The notes below the pieces were generated by a model that searched no databases, was not told the DNA's origin, and saw only the letters and a list, made by a program, of their open reading frames with translations. 7,738 nucleotides of DNA from contig JBGPIK010000328.1 of the NCBI GenBank assembly GCA_041484845.1, forward strand, positions 1 to 7,738, written 5' to 3'. Below, piece by piece: positions 1 through 5,717 of this stretch; positions within the stretch are counted from its first letter, which is position 1, and each line of letters opens with the position of its first letter. A program made the translations under genes and the position numbers. The DNA is from JBGPIK01 sp041484845 (lineage in GTDB: Bacteria; Desulfobacterota; Binatia; UBA9968).

Positions 1-947
1 ATGCGGATGGCCAGCCCTTCGTTATAGCCACCGATAAAATAATCGGGCGATAGACTCGGTTCGCCGCGGCGGATAACACAGGCCTTGGCCGTCGTGCCGC
101 CCATATCGAACGCGATGGCGGCTTCGAGATCGAGTATTTCGCACAGCGCCATGGTGCCGACGACACCGCCGGCAGGACCGGATTCCATCATCTGGATGCA
201 CTGGCGCCGTGCTATCTCGACATCGCAGAGTCCGCCGTTCGATTGCATGATCATGAGATTGCCGGAAAATTTATTGCCGCGCAGGCGCCGCTCAAGATCG
301 CCCAGGTATCGGCTAACGTTCGGACCGACGTAGGCGTTGGCGACGACAGTGGAGGTGCGCTCGTATTCGCGGTACTCGCGCGACAGTTCGTGCGACACGC
401 TGATAAAGAGGTTGGGGTCGCTCTCGCGCAGGATCTCGCGCATGCGGATCTCATGCCCGGGCGCGCGGTAGGAATGGAGAAACAGCACGGCGACCGCTTC
501 GAAGCCTTCTTCGCGAATGATGCGCGCCACTTCACGTGCCTCCCGCTCATCGAGCGGCGTGCGCACCGCGCCGTCGGCAAGCATGCGCTCGGTAACCTCG
601 AAGATGTCCTCCCGCGAGACGAGCGGCCGGTGCTTGCGGAAGCGCGGGTTAAAGGATTCGGGACGGTTGATGCGGCCGATCTCGTAGACATCGCGAAACC
701 CCTTCGTGGTAACGAGCGCCGTCTTCGCGCCCTTGCGCTCAACGACCGCGTTGACCACGACCGTCGAACCGTGGATCAAGGACAGCACTTGATCGAGCGG
801 CACGGCCGCTTTGGTTAAACCGTCCTCAACTCCTCGCGCCAACTCGGCCGGCGTTGAGAGCGCCTTGGCCAGCGACAACGAACCCTTGCCTTCGTCGAAG
901 ACAACCACATCCGTAAACGTTCCGCCGATATCGATGGCTACGCGCAA
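1..947 (-). CDS. hyuA: Hydantoinase/oxoprolinase subunit A, N-terminal part (truncated by window edge)
   Basis: About 315 residues are visible, under half of the roughly 680-700 usual for the HyuA family, and the frame stays open to the window edge. Family enzymes use ATP to activate and open cyclic amides (N-methylhydantoin, 5-oxoproline) in the cytoplasm, usually with a HyuB partner; related subunits occur in acetone and acetophenone carboxylases. Visible marks: the phosphate-binding IDIGGTFTD at residues 5-13, HGSTVVVNAVVERKGA at 59-74, SHELSREYREYERTSTVV at 185-202, MQSNGG at 234-239, SGPAGG at 256-261 and a second ATPase glycine motif FDMGGTTAK at 280-288. These span the Hydant_A_N domain and the start of the Hydantoinase_A domain. 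The start is TTG at 947-945, chosen because it gives the standard x-R-V-A-I-D-I-G-G N-terminus and lies 5 nt after AGGAGG. Any hyuB would lie beyond the left edge. The family call is sure; the substrate is not. Confidence 0.93.
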   Translation of the reverse strand, partial: MRVAIDIGGTFTDVVVFDEGKGSLSLAKALSTPAELARGVEDGLTKAAVPLDQVLSLIHGSTVVVNAVVERKGAKTALVTTKGFRDVYEIGRINRPESFNPRFRKHRPLVSREDIFEVTERMLADGAVRTPLDEREAREVARIIREEGFEAVAVLFLHSYRAPGHEIRMREILRESDPNLFISVSHELSREYREYERTSTVVANAYVGPNVSRYLGDLERRLRGNKFSGNLMIMQSNGGLCDVEIARRQCIQMMESGPAGGVVGTMALCEILDLEAAIAFDMGGTTAKACVIRRGEPSLSPDYFIGGYNEGLAIR

Positions 948-952
948 TGTTT

Positions 953-958
953 CCTCCT
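953..958 (-). promoter_or_regulatory. Shine-Dalgarno AGGAGG of the hydantoinase gene
   Basis: A perfect AGGAGG on the minus strand lies 5 nt before a TTG codon. It decides the start of the hydantoinase gene, which has no ATG or GTG near this point. Confidence 0.85.
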
Positions 959-977
959 AGCTGGAAACTGGGGCAAT

Positions 978-1037
978 GGAGTGTTAGAGTACTGGAGTAT
1001 TGCGAAGAAACCCATTACTCCACTACTCCAACACTCC
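978..1037. repeat. Long hairpin of ACTCCA-type repeat
   Basis: Arms 978-1002 and 1013-1037 are inverted copies that pair at 22 of 25 positions around a 10-nt loop. The arms are built from the words GGAGT/ACTCC. There is no T-run on the downstream side for the minus-strand genes, so it is not a standard terminator. It fills the 96-nt gap between the binding-protein gene and the hydantoinase gene. A related but looser inverted repeat lies at 4804-4893 upstream of the other ABC_sub_bind gene. Confidence 0.8.
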
Positions 1038-1043
1038 GTTTAT

Positions 1044-2051
1044 TCATTTGATCACCCTGTCCGCCCGCGCCAGGACGCTTGGCGGAATTGTCAGGCCGAT
1101 CTGCTTAGCCGCTTTCAGGTTGATGATGAATTCGAACTTCGTCGGCTGCTCCACGGGAAGGTCTGCAGGCTTCCTTCCTTTTAAAATTTTGTCCACATAC
1201 GTAGCGGTGCGCCGGTCCATGTCGGCCTCGCTCACGCCGTAGGATATAAGCCCCCCGGCTTCCACGTACTCGCTCTGCGGATATATCGCCGGGAGCCGGC
1301 TTTTTACCGCGAGGTCTGCAATCTCTTTGCGGCGAGGAATGGCGACGCGGCCCGGCACCATCATAAGGACTGCGTCGGCCCGCCCCTTGCCTGCGGCTCG
1401 AAATGCGGTCTCAAGATCCTTGGAACTCAATACGTCCAGGTTTTGAAGCTTCACTCCGAAGGCCCCTGCGGCAAGTTCGACCTCTTTTAACGCTTGTGCG
1501 GTGCCCGGTTGGGTCGAAGTCTCGAAGACGGCCACGCGGGAGAGCTTAGGAACGATCTCCTTTAGAAGCTCCAGTTGTTTGCCTCTTATCTCCGGGGCAA
1601 GGGTGGACAGTCCAGTAACGTTTCCGCCCGGGCGCGCAAGGCTGGCGACAAATCCGTTGCCAACAGGATCGCTATCTTGCGACATGACAATAGGAATCGT
1701 AGAAGTTGCTTCCTTCACGGCACGGGTCGCCGTCGAACCAGCCGAGACAATGACGTCTACCTTGAGACGCACTAGCTCGGCCACGAGCGCGGGGTAGCGA
1801 TTGACCCTGCCCTCCGCATATCGATACTCAATGACGATGTTTTTTCCCTCCACGTAGCCAAGCTCGCGCAGACCTTGTTGGAATGCCGCGGCGCGGACTG
1901 CCAACGGGGTACCACCTAGGTATCCTATCCGGGGGACTTTCGTTGGCTGCTGCGCCTCGGCGGGCAAGTAAAACGTAAAGAGCATGGCGCATAGCGCAAG
2001 AAAAAGAATTGCTTTGCTGACTACTGACCACGGGCTACAGACGACTGTCAT
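1044..2051 (-). CDS. ABC_sub_bind family periplasmic binding protein (COG2984-like)
   Basis: This 335-residue protein is full length for the ABC_sub_bind family (PF04392, type I periplasmic-binding fold), thought to capture small solutes for ABC importers. A signal peptide is visible: hydrophobic core about 14-29 and PAEA at 30-33 before QQPTK, so the mature protein is likely periplasmic. Family marks include KVPRIGYLGG, LRELGYVEGKN, TIPIVM, FVASLARPGGNVTGLS, and the C-terminal GRKPADLPVEQPTKFE and VLARADRVIK. The start ATG at 2051 is supported by GAGGTGA a few bases upstream. The first 13 residues (MTVVCSPWSVVSK) are unusual for a signal n-region and border low-complexity DNA. No permease or ATPase is near. 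The hydantoinase gene follows on the same strand after 96 nt, so co-transcription is possible but interrupted by a hairpin. It is a paralogue of the gene at 3796-4770. The ligand is unknown. Confidence 0.92.
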   Translation of the reverse strand: MTVVCSPWSVVSKAILFLALCAMLFTFYLPAEAQQPTKVPRIGYLGGTPLAVRAAAFQQGLRELGYVEGKNIVIEYRYAEGRVNRYPALVAELVRLKVDVIVSAGSTATRAVKEATSTIPIVMSQDSDPVGNGFVASLARPGGNVTGLSTLAPEIRGKQLELLKEIVPKLSRVAVFETSTQPGTAQALKEVELAAGAFGVKLQNLDVLSSKDLETAFRAAGKGRADAVLMMVPGRVAIPRRKEIADLAVKSRLPAIYPQSEYVEAGGLISYGVSEADMDRRTATYVDKILKGRKPADLPVEQPTKFEFIINLKAAKQIGLTIPPSVLARADRVIK

Positions 2052-2099
2052 CTGGTCACCTCTTGTCGGGACTGAGTGCTGGGCTTTTCCGTCTTCTTG

Positions 2100-2175
2100 A
2101 CTCAGTCCTCGTTACTCAGTCCTTATAACTGCTCTTGTTTCTTGCTGACCTCTGACTTCTGACCTCTGATTTCTG
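2100..2175. repeat. Short tandem duplications with 14-bp period
   Basis: Two different tandem pairs share a 14-bp period. ACTCAGTCCTCGTT at 2100-2113 is followed by ACTCAGTCCTTATA at 2114-2127 (first 10 bases identical). CTGACCTCTGACTT at 2145-2158 is followed by CTGACCTCTGATTT at 2159-2172 (13 of 14 identical), plus a partial third unit. They lie upstream of the ABC_sub_bind gene (minus strand) and beside a fossil 3' end. The function is unknown; this looks like non-coding low-complexity DNA. Confidence 0.6.
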
Positions 2176-2206
2176 TCATTTGATCACCTTGTCCGCCCTA
2201 TTAAGG
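2176..2206 (-). pseudogene. Fossil 3' end of an ABC_sub_bind gene
   Basis: On the minus strand this stretch reads FLNRADKVIK followed by TGA, matching the VLARADRVIK C-terminus of the two complete ABC_sub_bind genes. The last 23 bases match the 3' end of the gene at 1044-2051 at all but one position. Homology stops abruptly upstream of about 2206, where the HigBA region begins. It is a remnant too short to encode anything, left by deletion, insertion or recombination inside a third paralogue. Confidence 0.7.
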
Positions 2207-2245
2207 AATCGTAGCCGCCCCTTTTCCCCATGAGCGGAACCGGGG

Positions 2246-2255
2246 CTAGTCAACT
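2246..2255 (+). repeat. 10-bp direct repeat, copy 1 (beside higA)
   Basis: CTAGTCAACT here recurs exactly at 2897-2906. The two copies bracket the HigB/HigA pair, 38 nt beyond the antitoxin stop and 27 nt upstream of the toxin ATG. A target-site duplication or a recombination footprint is possible, but ten bases is short and chance is not excluded. Confidence 0.4.
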
Positions 2256-2293
2256 TTCTTTGGAATCTGTCTAGGCGAAGCTCTCAGAATATT

Positions 2294-2605
2294 TCAAGCA
2301 GCCGCTACGCTGACTTTTAGCTTTAGCCCACCCTGATTGACGATGTCCTGGAGCGCGAGAGCCACAAAGCTCTGTTCCGAATGGCCCAGTATCTTGGCAA
2401 ACTTCGCGGCGCGCTCAGGACTCACAAACTTACGACCCTTCTCTATGTCGCACAGATGCTGCTTAGAAATTCCGAGCTTCTCGGCAAAATCGACCTGAGA
2501 CATCTCCTCAGCTTGGCGCATCGCTTCGATCATTCCGCCAAACGTTAACTCCCCGACCAGGCTTTCTAAAAACTGCATCGCATCACTTTTTTTCTTAGTA
2601 CTCAT
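2294..2605 (-). CDS. higA: HigA-type helix-turn-helix antitoxin
   Basis: A 103-residue XRE/HTH_3 protein. The helix-turn-helix lies around residues 34-75, with MSQVDFAEKLGISKQHLCDIEKG as the recognisable core followed by SPERAAKFAKILG. In this family the antitoxin neutralises the upstream toxin by direct binding and represses its own promoter. The ATG at 2605 lies inside the end of the toxin gene (11-nt overlap) and has its own GAGGTG about 8 nt upstream, which fits coupled translation. Toxin-first order is typical of the higBA arrangement. The C-terminal tail (GLKLKVSVAAA) may be the toxin contact, but that is inference. Confidence 0.88.
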   Translation of the reverse strand: MSTKKKSDAMQFLESLVGELTFGGMIEAMRQAEEMSQVDFAEKLGISKQHLCDIEKGRKFVSPERAAKFAKILGHSEQSFVALALQDIVNQGGLKLKVSVAAA

Positions 2606-2870
2606 GGGGGTGCACCTCTATGACTTTTACGATTTTCACTTCGCCTCCCGCAATCACGTATACCGCACGCCATCTTTTATTTAAGTAAATGGCCCTTTGT
2701 CCCGCGCGGTCGCCCTTGAGCGTATGGTCATGCCAACCCCGCACTTTTCGCACTTCTTCCAGACTATACTTCTCGATATCATCGACCCACTTCTGAAACT
2801 TAATGACTAAAGCTTTTGGCGTCTTCATCAGGTCTTTTTCTAGCGCCCGGATATCGACCTGTTTGATCAT
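2595..2870 (-). CDS. higB: HigB/RelE-type toxin (mRNA interferase-like)
   Basis: About 91 residues from the ATG at 2870; an in-frame TTG at 2888 would give 97. The ATG is preferred because the TTG lies inside the likely promoter and gives an unusual MAVPYF lead, but neither has a clear Shine-Dalgarno. Family marks lie in the second half: a tryptophan-rich helix then HTLKGDRAGQRAIYLNKRWR, followed by a strand (VYVIAGGEVKIVKVIEV) and HPHEY at the end. RelE/HigB toxins cleave mRNA, often at the ribosome, when the antitoxin is lost. The gene is first in a two-gene operon overlapping the antitoxin by 11 nt. The C-terminal His/Glu/Tyr could belong to the active site, but that needs a structural alignment. 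Confidence 0.85.
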   Translation of the reverse strand: MIKQVDIRALEKDLMKTPKALVIKFQKWVDDIEKYSLEEVRKVRGWHDHTLKGDRAGQRAIYLNKRWRAVYVIAGGEVKIVKVIEVHPHEY

Positions 2871-2875
2871 AAAAT

Positions 2876-2904
2876 AGGGTACTGCCAATTGGTGTACTAG
2901 TCAA
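2876..2904 (-). promoter_or_regulatory. Candidate promoter of higBA
   Basis: TTGACT (2904-2899), a 17-nt spacer and TACCCT (2881-2876) lie just before the toxin gene. The -35 is good and the -10 is weak. If used, transcription would begin at or next to the ATG at 2870, giving a nearly leaderless mRNA. The -35 overlaps the second copy of the 10-bp direct repeat. Confidence 0.4.
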
Positions 2905-2906
2905 CT
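2897..2906 (+). repeat. 10-bp direct repeat, copy 2 (beside higB)
   Basis: CTAGTCAACT, identical to 2246-2255. This copy overlaps the candidate -35 box of higBA, so one alternative reading is that it is simply promoter sequence. Confidence 0.4.
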
Positions 2907-2972
2907 CTCAGGCCCCAACCAACCACCGTTTTTACCGTTTAGTTAATCGGCAATCGCAAATCTAAATTTGGA

Positions 2973-3003
2973 TCACTTGATCAGCCTTGTTCGCTCTCGC
3001 GAG
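2973..3003 (-). pseudogene. Second fossil 3' end of an ABC_sub_bind gene
   Basis: The minus strand carries CTCGCGAGAGCGAACAAGG then CTGATCAAGTGA, which aligns with the 3' end of the complete paralogues (LARADKVIK-stop) if one extra base is allowed after the AAGG. The frameshift shows it is dead. Similarity ends where the promoter of the downstream RHH/MazF pair begins. It is less exact than the fossil at 2176-2206. Confidence 0.55.
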
Positions 3004-3009
3004 CATCGC

Positions 3010-3038
3010 TTGCAAGGCGACAGTCCGCTGGTTATACT
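3010..3038 (+). promoter_or_regulatory. Promoter of the RHH/MazF module, apparently leaderless
   Basis: TTGCAA (3010-3015), an exact 17-nt spacer and TATACT (3033-3038) form a strong sigma-70-type promoter. The A of the antitoxin ATG is 7 nt after the -10, where transcription would normally start, and no Shine-Dalgarno precedes it. The mRNA is therefore probably leaderless. Confidence 0.65.
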
Positions 3039-3044
3039 GCCGGT

Positions 3045-3281
3045 ATGAAAACCGCAATCTCGATTCCCGACAAGCTATATGCCGACGCGGAGCGTTTCTC
3101 CCGTCGCCGTAAAAAGTCACGCAGCCGGCTATACGTAGAAGCAGTAGAAGAATATCTCGCGCGCCACGATCCCGACGCGATCACCGAGGCCATGAACCAC
3201 GTATGCAAAACGGTTGATACTCGACCCGATCCCGCTATCTCAGCCGCGTCGAGACGCACACTCAAACGCGTCGAATGGTAG
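3045..3281 (+). CDS. Ribbon-helix-helix antitoxin of a MazF-type toxin
   Basis: A 78-residue basic protein beginning with a short strand (KTAISIP, residues 2-8), then helices around 9-21 and 25-40 (SRSRLYVEAVEEYLARH). This is the layout of ribbon-helix-helix DNA-binding antitoxins (CopG/MazE-like). The N-terminal domain would dimerise and bind the operator; the tail (about 45-78, ending RRTLKRVEW) would wrap and block the toxin. The ORF overlaps the toxin start by 7 nt, so the two are translationally coupled. It starts at the first ATG, immediately after a good -10 box, with no ribosome binding site. Antitoxin-first order is usual for this class. Autoregulation is inferred from the family. 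Confidence 0.87.
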   Translation: MKTAISIPDKLYADAERFSRRRKKSRSRLYVEAVEEYLARHDPDAITEAMNHVCKTVDTRPDPAISAASRRTLKRVEW

Positions 3282-3619
3282 TCGCCCAAGGTCACGTGTA
3301 CTGGGCCAATTTGCCGGAGCCGACAGGCTCCGGACCGGGATTTCGCAGGCCGGTCCTGGTGGTTCAAGGAGACGCCCTGAATCGGAGCCGGATCAGGACT
3401 GTGGTTTGTGTTCCTCTCACCAGCAATCTTCGATGGGCGGACGCTCCCGGCAACGTTCTCCTTTCGGCGCAGGCTAGCGGCCTTCCCAAGGATTCCGTTG
3501 CCAACGTCTCTCAGATCGTAACTCTCGACCGCGCTTTGCTCGTGCGGGAAGTTGCAAAGCTCTCCAAGCGACAGCTCGACTTGATTCTTGGCGGCATCGA
3601 CATCGTTCTCGGCCGCTAG
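3275..3619 (+). CDS. mazF: MazF/PemK-type endoribonuclease toxin
   Basis: 114 residues, the usual size for PemK/MazF toxins (PF02452), which cut single-stranded RNA at short sequences to halt translation. Visible marks: GHVYWANLPEPTGSGPGFRRPVLVV near the N-terminus (residues 6-30), with the family Arg-Pro, then RTVVCVPLTSN at 41-51 and VANVSQIVTLDRALL at about 75-89. The protein appears intact with no missing core motif. Its ATG overlaps the antitoxin stop (ATGGTAG), so it has no independent ribosome binding site. The neighbouring ABC_sub_bind gene at 3796-4770 is convergent, and the gap between them holds an inverted repeat. Confidence 0.92.
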   Translation: MVVAQGHVYWANLPEPTGSGPGFRRPVLVVQGDALNRSRIRTVVCVPLTSNLRWADAPGNVLLSAQASGLPKDSVANVSQIVTLDRALLVREVAKLSKRQLDLILGGIDIVLGR

Positions 3620-3661
3620 TATCGCGCATTGTAGATTTTGGATACTTCGCCGCGGTTCAGT

Positions 3662-3776
3662 ACAGGTTTTAGATTTCCGATTGAAGCGGGAGCGAAATTC
3701 TATCCAAAGTCTCTTGTCCACGTTTTGTCTCCTTAATCGAAAATCCAAAATCGGCAATCGAAAATCTAAAACCTGT
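3662..3776. repeat. Inverted repeat with 22-bp arms around a 71-nt centre
   Basis: Arms 3662-3683 and 3755-3776 are reverse complements at 21 of 22 positions. Inside the right half, AATCGAAAATCCAAAA (3735-3750) and AATCGAAAATCTAAAA (3756-3771) form a direct repeat 21 nt apart. A partial relative (ATCGGCAATCGCAAATCTAAA) lies at 2946-2966 next to the second fossil 3' end. The element sits between the convergent mazF and ABC_sub_bind genes. It looks like a small interspersed repeat; ORFs reading through it give repetitive Lys/Arg/Ser peptides that are artefacts. Confidence 0.75.
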
Positions 3777-3795
3777 GGTGAGCGATGTTGAACCA

Positions 3796-4770
3796 TTATT
3801 TGATCACCCGGTCCGCCCGCGCCAGGACGTTGGGCGGAATCGTGAGGCCGATCTGCTTCGCGGCTTTCAGGTTGATCACCAGTTCGAACTTCGTCGGCTG
3901 CTCCACGGGAAGATCGGCAGGTTTTCTGCCTTTCAGAATTTTATCAACGTAGATGGCCCCCCGTCTCCATAAATCGAGGTTGTTCGGGCCGTACGCCATC
4001 AGTCCTCCTGCATCCACAAATTCCCCAAATGGGTACATCGCCGGTATCCTGTTTCTTTGCGCGAGGTCCGCTAGCTGTTCACGCCGGGAGAGCGTGATGG
4101 GATCAGGCAGCACGATGAGCGCTTCGCTACGCTCTCGGGCCATCGCGCTGAAGAGTTCCTCGAAATCGTCGGCGCCTCGAAAATCTTCCACGATAAGTCT
4201 TATCCGCATCGCCGTGGCAGCGGCTTCGGTTTCATTCCATAACACGGTGTGCGTCGGAATCGTTAGATTCCTCAGCACGGCAATTCGAACGATCTTAGGG
4301 CGGATTTCTTTTAAAAGCTCGAGCCGTTTTCCGCTCAATTGCTCGGCGATGTTTGATAGACCTGTGATATTCCCGCCCGGCCGGGAGAGGCTGGCCACGA
4401 ATCCAGCCCCAACAGGATCACCGACGCTGGTCATGACTATGGGAATCGTCTGAGTCGCTTGCTTGAGAGCAATGATCGCCGGGTTGCTCGAGGTGACAAT
4501 AACATCCGGCTTAAGCCGGACCAATTCGGTCGCCAGGTTCGGCAATCGATCGAATGTTCCTTCTGCAGACCGGAACTCGATGACGAGATTCTTCCCTTCA
4601 ACATATCCAAGCTCGCCAAGGCCTCGCCGTAACGCCTCTAATTGCCAGGCCACGGTGGTGGAAGTGAGAACCCCGATTCGTGGAACCTTCCCCGGCTGCT
4701 GCGCGGCAGCCAAGGCTCCACAGCCCACCAGTGCTGCGATGATTGAGATGAGCCTCAAAACGCTTTTCAT
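3796..4770 (-). CDS. ABC_sub_bind family periplasmic binding protein, second paralogue
   Basis: 324 residues from the ATG at 4770. The frame is open further upstream, but that extension runs through the ACTCCA repeat and would bury the signal peptide, so the start at MKSVLRLIS is preferred; an alternative ATG lies 15 nt upstream at 4785. The signal peptide has AAA at 21-23 before QQPGK; LVGC at 14-17 also resembles a lipobox, so a lipoprotein is possible. Family marks: KVPRIGVL, LGELGYVEGKN, TIPIVM, FVASLSRPGGNITGLS, GKRLELLKEI, and the ending GRKPADLPVEQPTKFE and VLARADRVIK. It closely resembles the protein at 1044-2051 in the first third and especially the last 50 residues, but the middle differs, so the ligands may differ. 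No transporter partners are present. The gene converges with mazF. Confidence 0.92.
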   Translation of the reverse strand: MKSVLRLISIIAALVGCGALAAAQQPGKVPRIGVLTSTTVAWQLEALRRGLGELGYVEGKNLVIEFRSAEGTFDRLPNLATELVRLKPDVIVTSSNPAIIALKQATQTIPIVMTSVGDPVGAGFVASLSRPGGNITGLSNIAEQLSGKRLELLKEIRPKIVRIAVLRNLTIPTHTVLWNETEAAATAMRIRLIVEDFRGADDFEELFSAMARERSEALIVLPDPITLSRREQLADLAQRNRIPAMYPFGEFVDAGGLMAYGPNNLDLWRRGAIYVDKILKGRKPADLPVEQPTKFELVINLKAAKQIGLTIPPNVLARADRVIK

Positions 4771-4803
4771 AGCCCCGCCCTTCATTTTCAATTTTGCGAA
4801 CCG

Positions 4804-4893
4804 GAGCAATCGAGCACTGGAGTATTGGAGTCTTGCAATTCGCCCACCCCCAACACCCCATGACTCCATCACTCCACTACTCCAATTCTGCTC
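4804..4893. repeat. Imperfect inverted ACTCCA-type repeat
   Basis: The left part (4804-4832, GAGCA...CTGGAGT...TGGAGTC) is matched in reverse by 4862-4893 (GACTCCATCACTCCACTACT and on to GCTC). The best-paired inner 17 bases match at 14 positions. The centre is about 29 nt. It uses the same words as the hairpin at 978-1037 and lies upstream of the ABC_sub_bind gene, where it creates a false N-terminal extension. Confidence 0.6.
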
Positions 4894-4915
4894 GACTCCA
4901 TCATTCCATGTGTCG

Positions 4916-5287
4916 TTACCCGCACCGGTGGTTCGATAGGTACTCGGCCAGCCACTTGTCCCAGGCGTTGTCGATCTCGTGGATAGCGCTCAACTGCGGA
5001 TTCTCGCCTGCGCTGCTGTCAACGATGGCGACGATTCTGAGATCGACGCCGGCCAGGTGCGGGTCGGCGCAGAAATGATCGCGCATCATTGTCGTGCCTT
5101 CGTTTTCAAGCTCGGCGAGCGCCCGATCCGTCTCTTCCGCACCGGCTTTGAGCCGGCGCATCGCGGCGTAGACTTCGGTCATGAATCGTGCCTTTTTAGC
5201 ACGGCTGCGCAATAAATCGGTGATCGCCTTTTTGACGTCACCGATAGCGGCATGGGGGTCTTCCCGCCCGTCATCCGAATTTTTCAT
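4916..5287 (-). CDS. Hypothetical protein, possible winged-helix fold
   Basis: A 123-residue soluble protein I do not recognise; it has no signal peptide or membrane segment. After a polar N-terminus (1-12), residues 15-63 look like three helices (about AITDLLRSRA, MTEVYAAMRRL and EETDRALAELENEG) followed by strand-like sequence to residue 90 (TTMMRDHFC, then VDLRIVAIV). That order resembles a winged-helix DNA-binding domain, but this is inference from pattern only. The C-terminal third is acidic and tryptophan-containing (IDNAWDKWLAEYL). The region before the ATG has no clear Shine-Dalgarno, but a candidate promoter lies at 5331-5360. Amino-acid composition looks like a real gene rather than a shadow frame. 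It is separated from the downstream binding-protein gene by the repeat at 4804-4893. Confidence 0.7.
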   Translation of the reverse strand: MKNSDDGREDPHAAIGDVKKAITDLLRSRAKKARFMTEVYAAMRRLKAGAEETDRALAELENEGTTMMRDHFCADPHLAGVDLRIVAIVDSSAGENPQLSAIHEIDNAWDKWLAEYLSNHRCG

Positions 5288-5315
5288 TACGAGACACGCT
5301 TTGAGAGTAAGGGCT

Positions 5316-5331
5316 TTTTCGTACTCGAAAA
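5316..5331. repeat. Short palindrome at the likely transcription start of the 4916-5287 gene
   Basis: TTTTCG-TACT-CGAAAA: perfect 6-bp arms around 4 nt. It lies just downstream of the candidate -10 (5336-5331), so it could be an operator or the start of the leader RNA. Confidence 0.4.
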
Positions 5332-5360
5332 CTCTAGTTTAAGTCTTTGGGGCTTGTCAA
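5331..5360 (-). promoter_or_regulatory. Candidate promoter of the hypothetical gene
   Basis: A perfect TTGACA (5360-5355), an 18-nt spacer and TAGAGT (5336-5331) give a sigma-70-like promoter with a leader of about 37 nt. Confidence 0.45.
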
Positions 5361-5404
5361 TGAACGACAACCGCGCGCATGCGACATATACGAACCTCTT
5401 TTTA

Positions 5405-5527
5405 CTATAGTTGAAAGTTTTCTCCCTTTGCGCAACTGTTGGATCGCGTAGGGTGCGCTTTGCGCACCATCGAGCGAAACGGTGCGCCGAGCGCACCCTA
5501 CGAACTTTTTTGGGTAAACTTCGTGAT
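5405..5527 (+). repeat. Palindromic interspersed element, copy A
   Basis: A 123-nt element repeated in the same orientation at 7406-7530. The core has outer arms GTAGGGTGCGC (5448-5458) and GCGCACCCTAC (5491-5501), inner arms GCGCACC (5462-5468) and GGTGCGC (5481-5487), and the loop ATCGAGCGAAAC. GGTGCGC and GCGCACC alternate four times, so it can fold as one long stem or as two adjacent small hairpins. Four bases after the outer arm comes T6 (5506-5511), which would let it act as a terminator for plus-strand transcripts. The flanks CTATAGTT...CTCCCTTTGCGCAACTGTT and CGAACTTTTTTGGGTAAA are also shared with copy B. Confidence 0.85.
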
Positions 5528-5605
5528 CTGTACTACTATCGTTGAAAAGTTTGTGTGGCTTGCGCAAATTTTCCGGCAGTCGAAGACTCTCGGATTCGGA
5601 TATTC

Positions 5606-5717
5606 CTCCCGCCAAGGCGCAAAGCACGCCAAGTTCGGAGGGAAGAGATGAATTATTTTGGAGAAATTTTTTCACCGTTATTTTCCGACCTTTGCGGCCT
5701 TTGCGCCTTTGCGGGAG
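5606..5717. repeat. Inverted repeat of GCGCAAAG words
   Basis: Arms 5606-5624 and 5699-5717 are reverse complements at 18 of 19 positions, around a 74-nt centre. The same words form a weaker inverted repeat at 7248-7376. Both sit next to a copy of the palindromic element, so the two repeat types occur together twice. Confidence 0.75.

Noticed and set aside
251..742. Minus-strand 163-residue ORF and the overlapping plus-strand 191-residue ORF at 243-818
   Set aside because: Both are other frames of the hydantoinase gene, whose conserved motifs run without break through the same bases.
3032..3796. Minus-strand 254-residue ORF
   Set aside because: It is antisense to the RHH/MazF pair and runs through the inverted repeat at 3662-3776, giving low-complexity peptide; no family features.
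4771..4872. N-terminal extension of the second ABC_sub_bind gene by 34 residues
   Set aside because: It is encoded by repeat DNA and would place the signal peptide internally; the ATG at 4770 gives a normal signal peptide.
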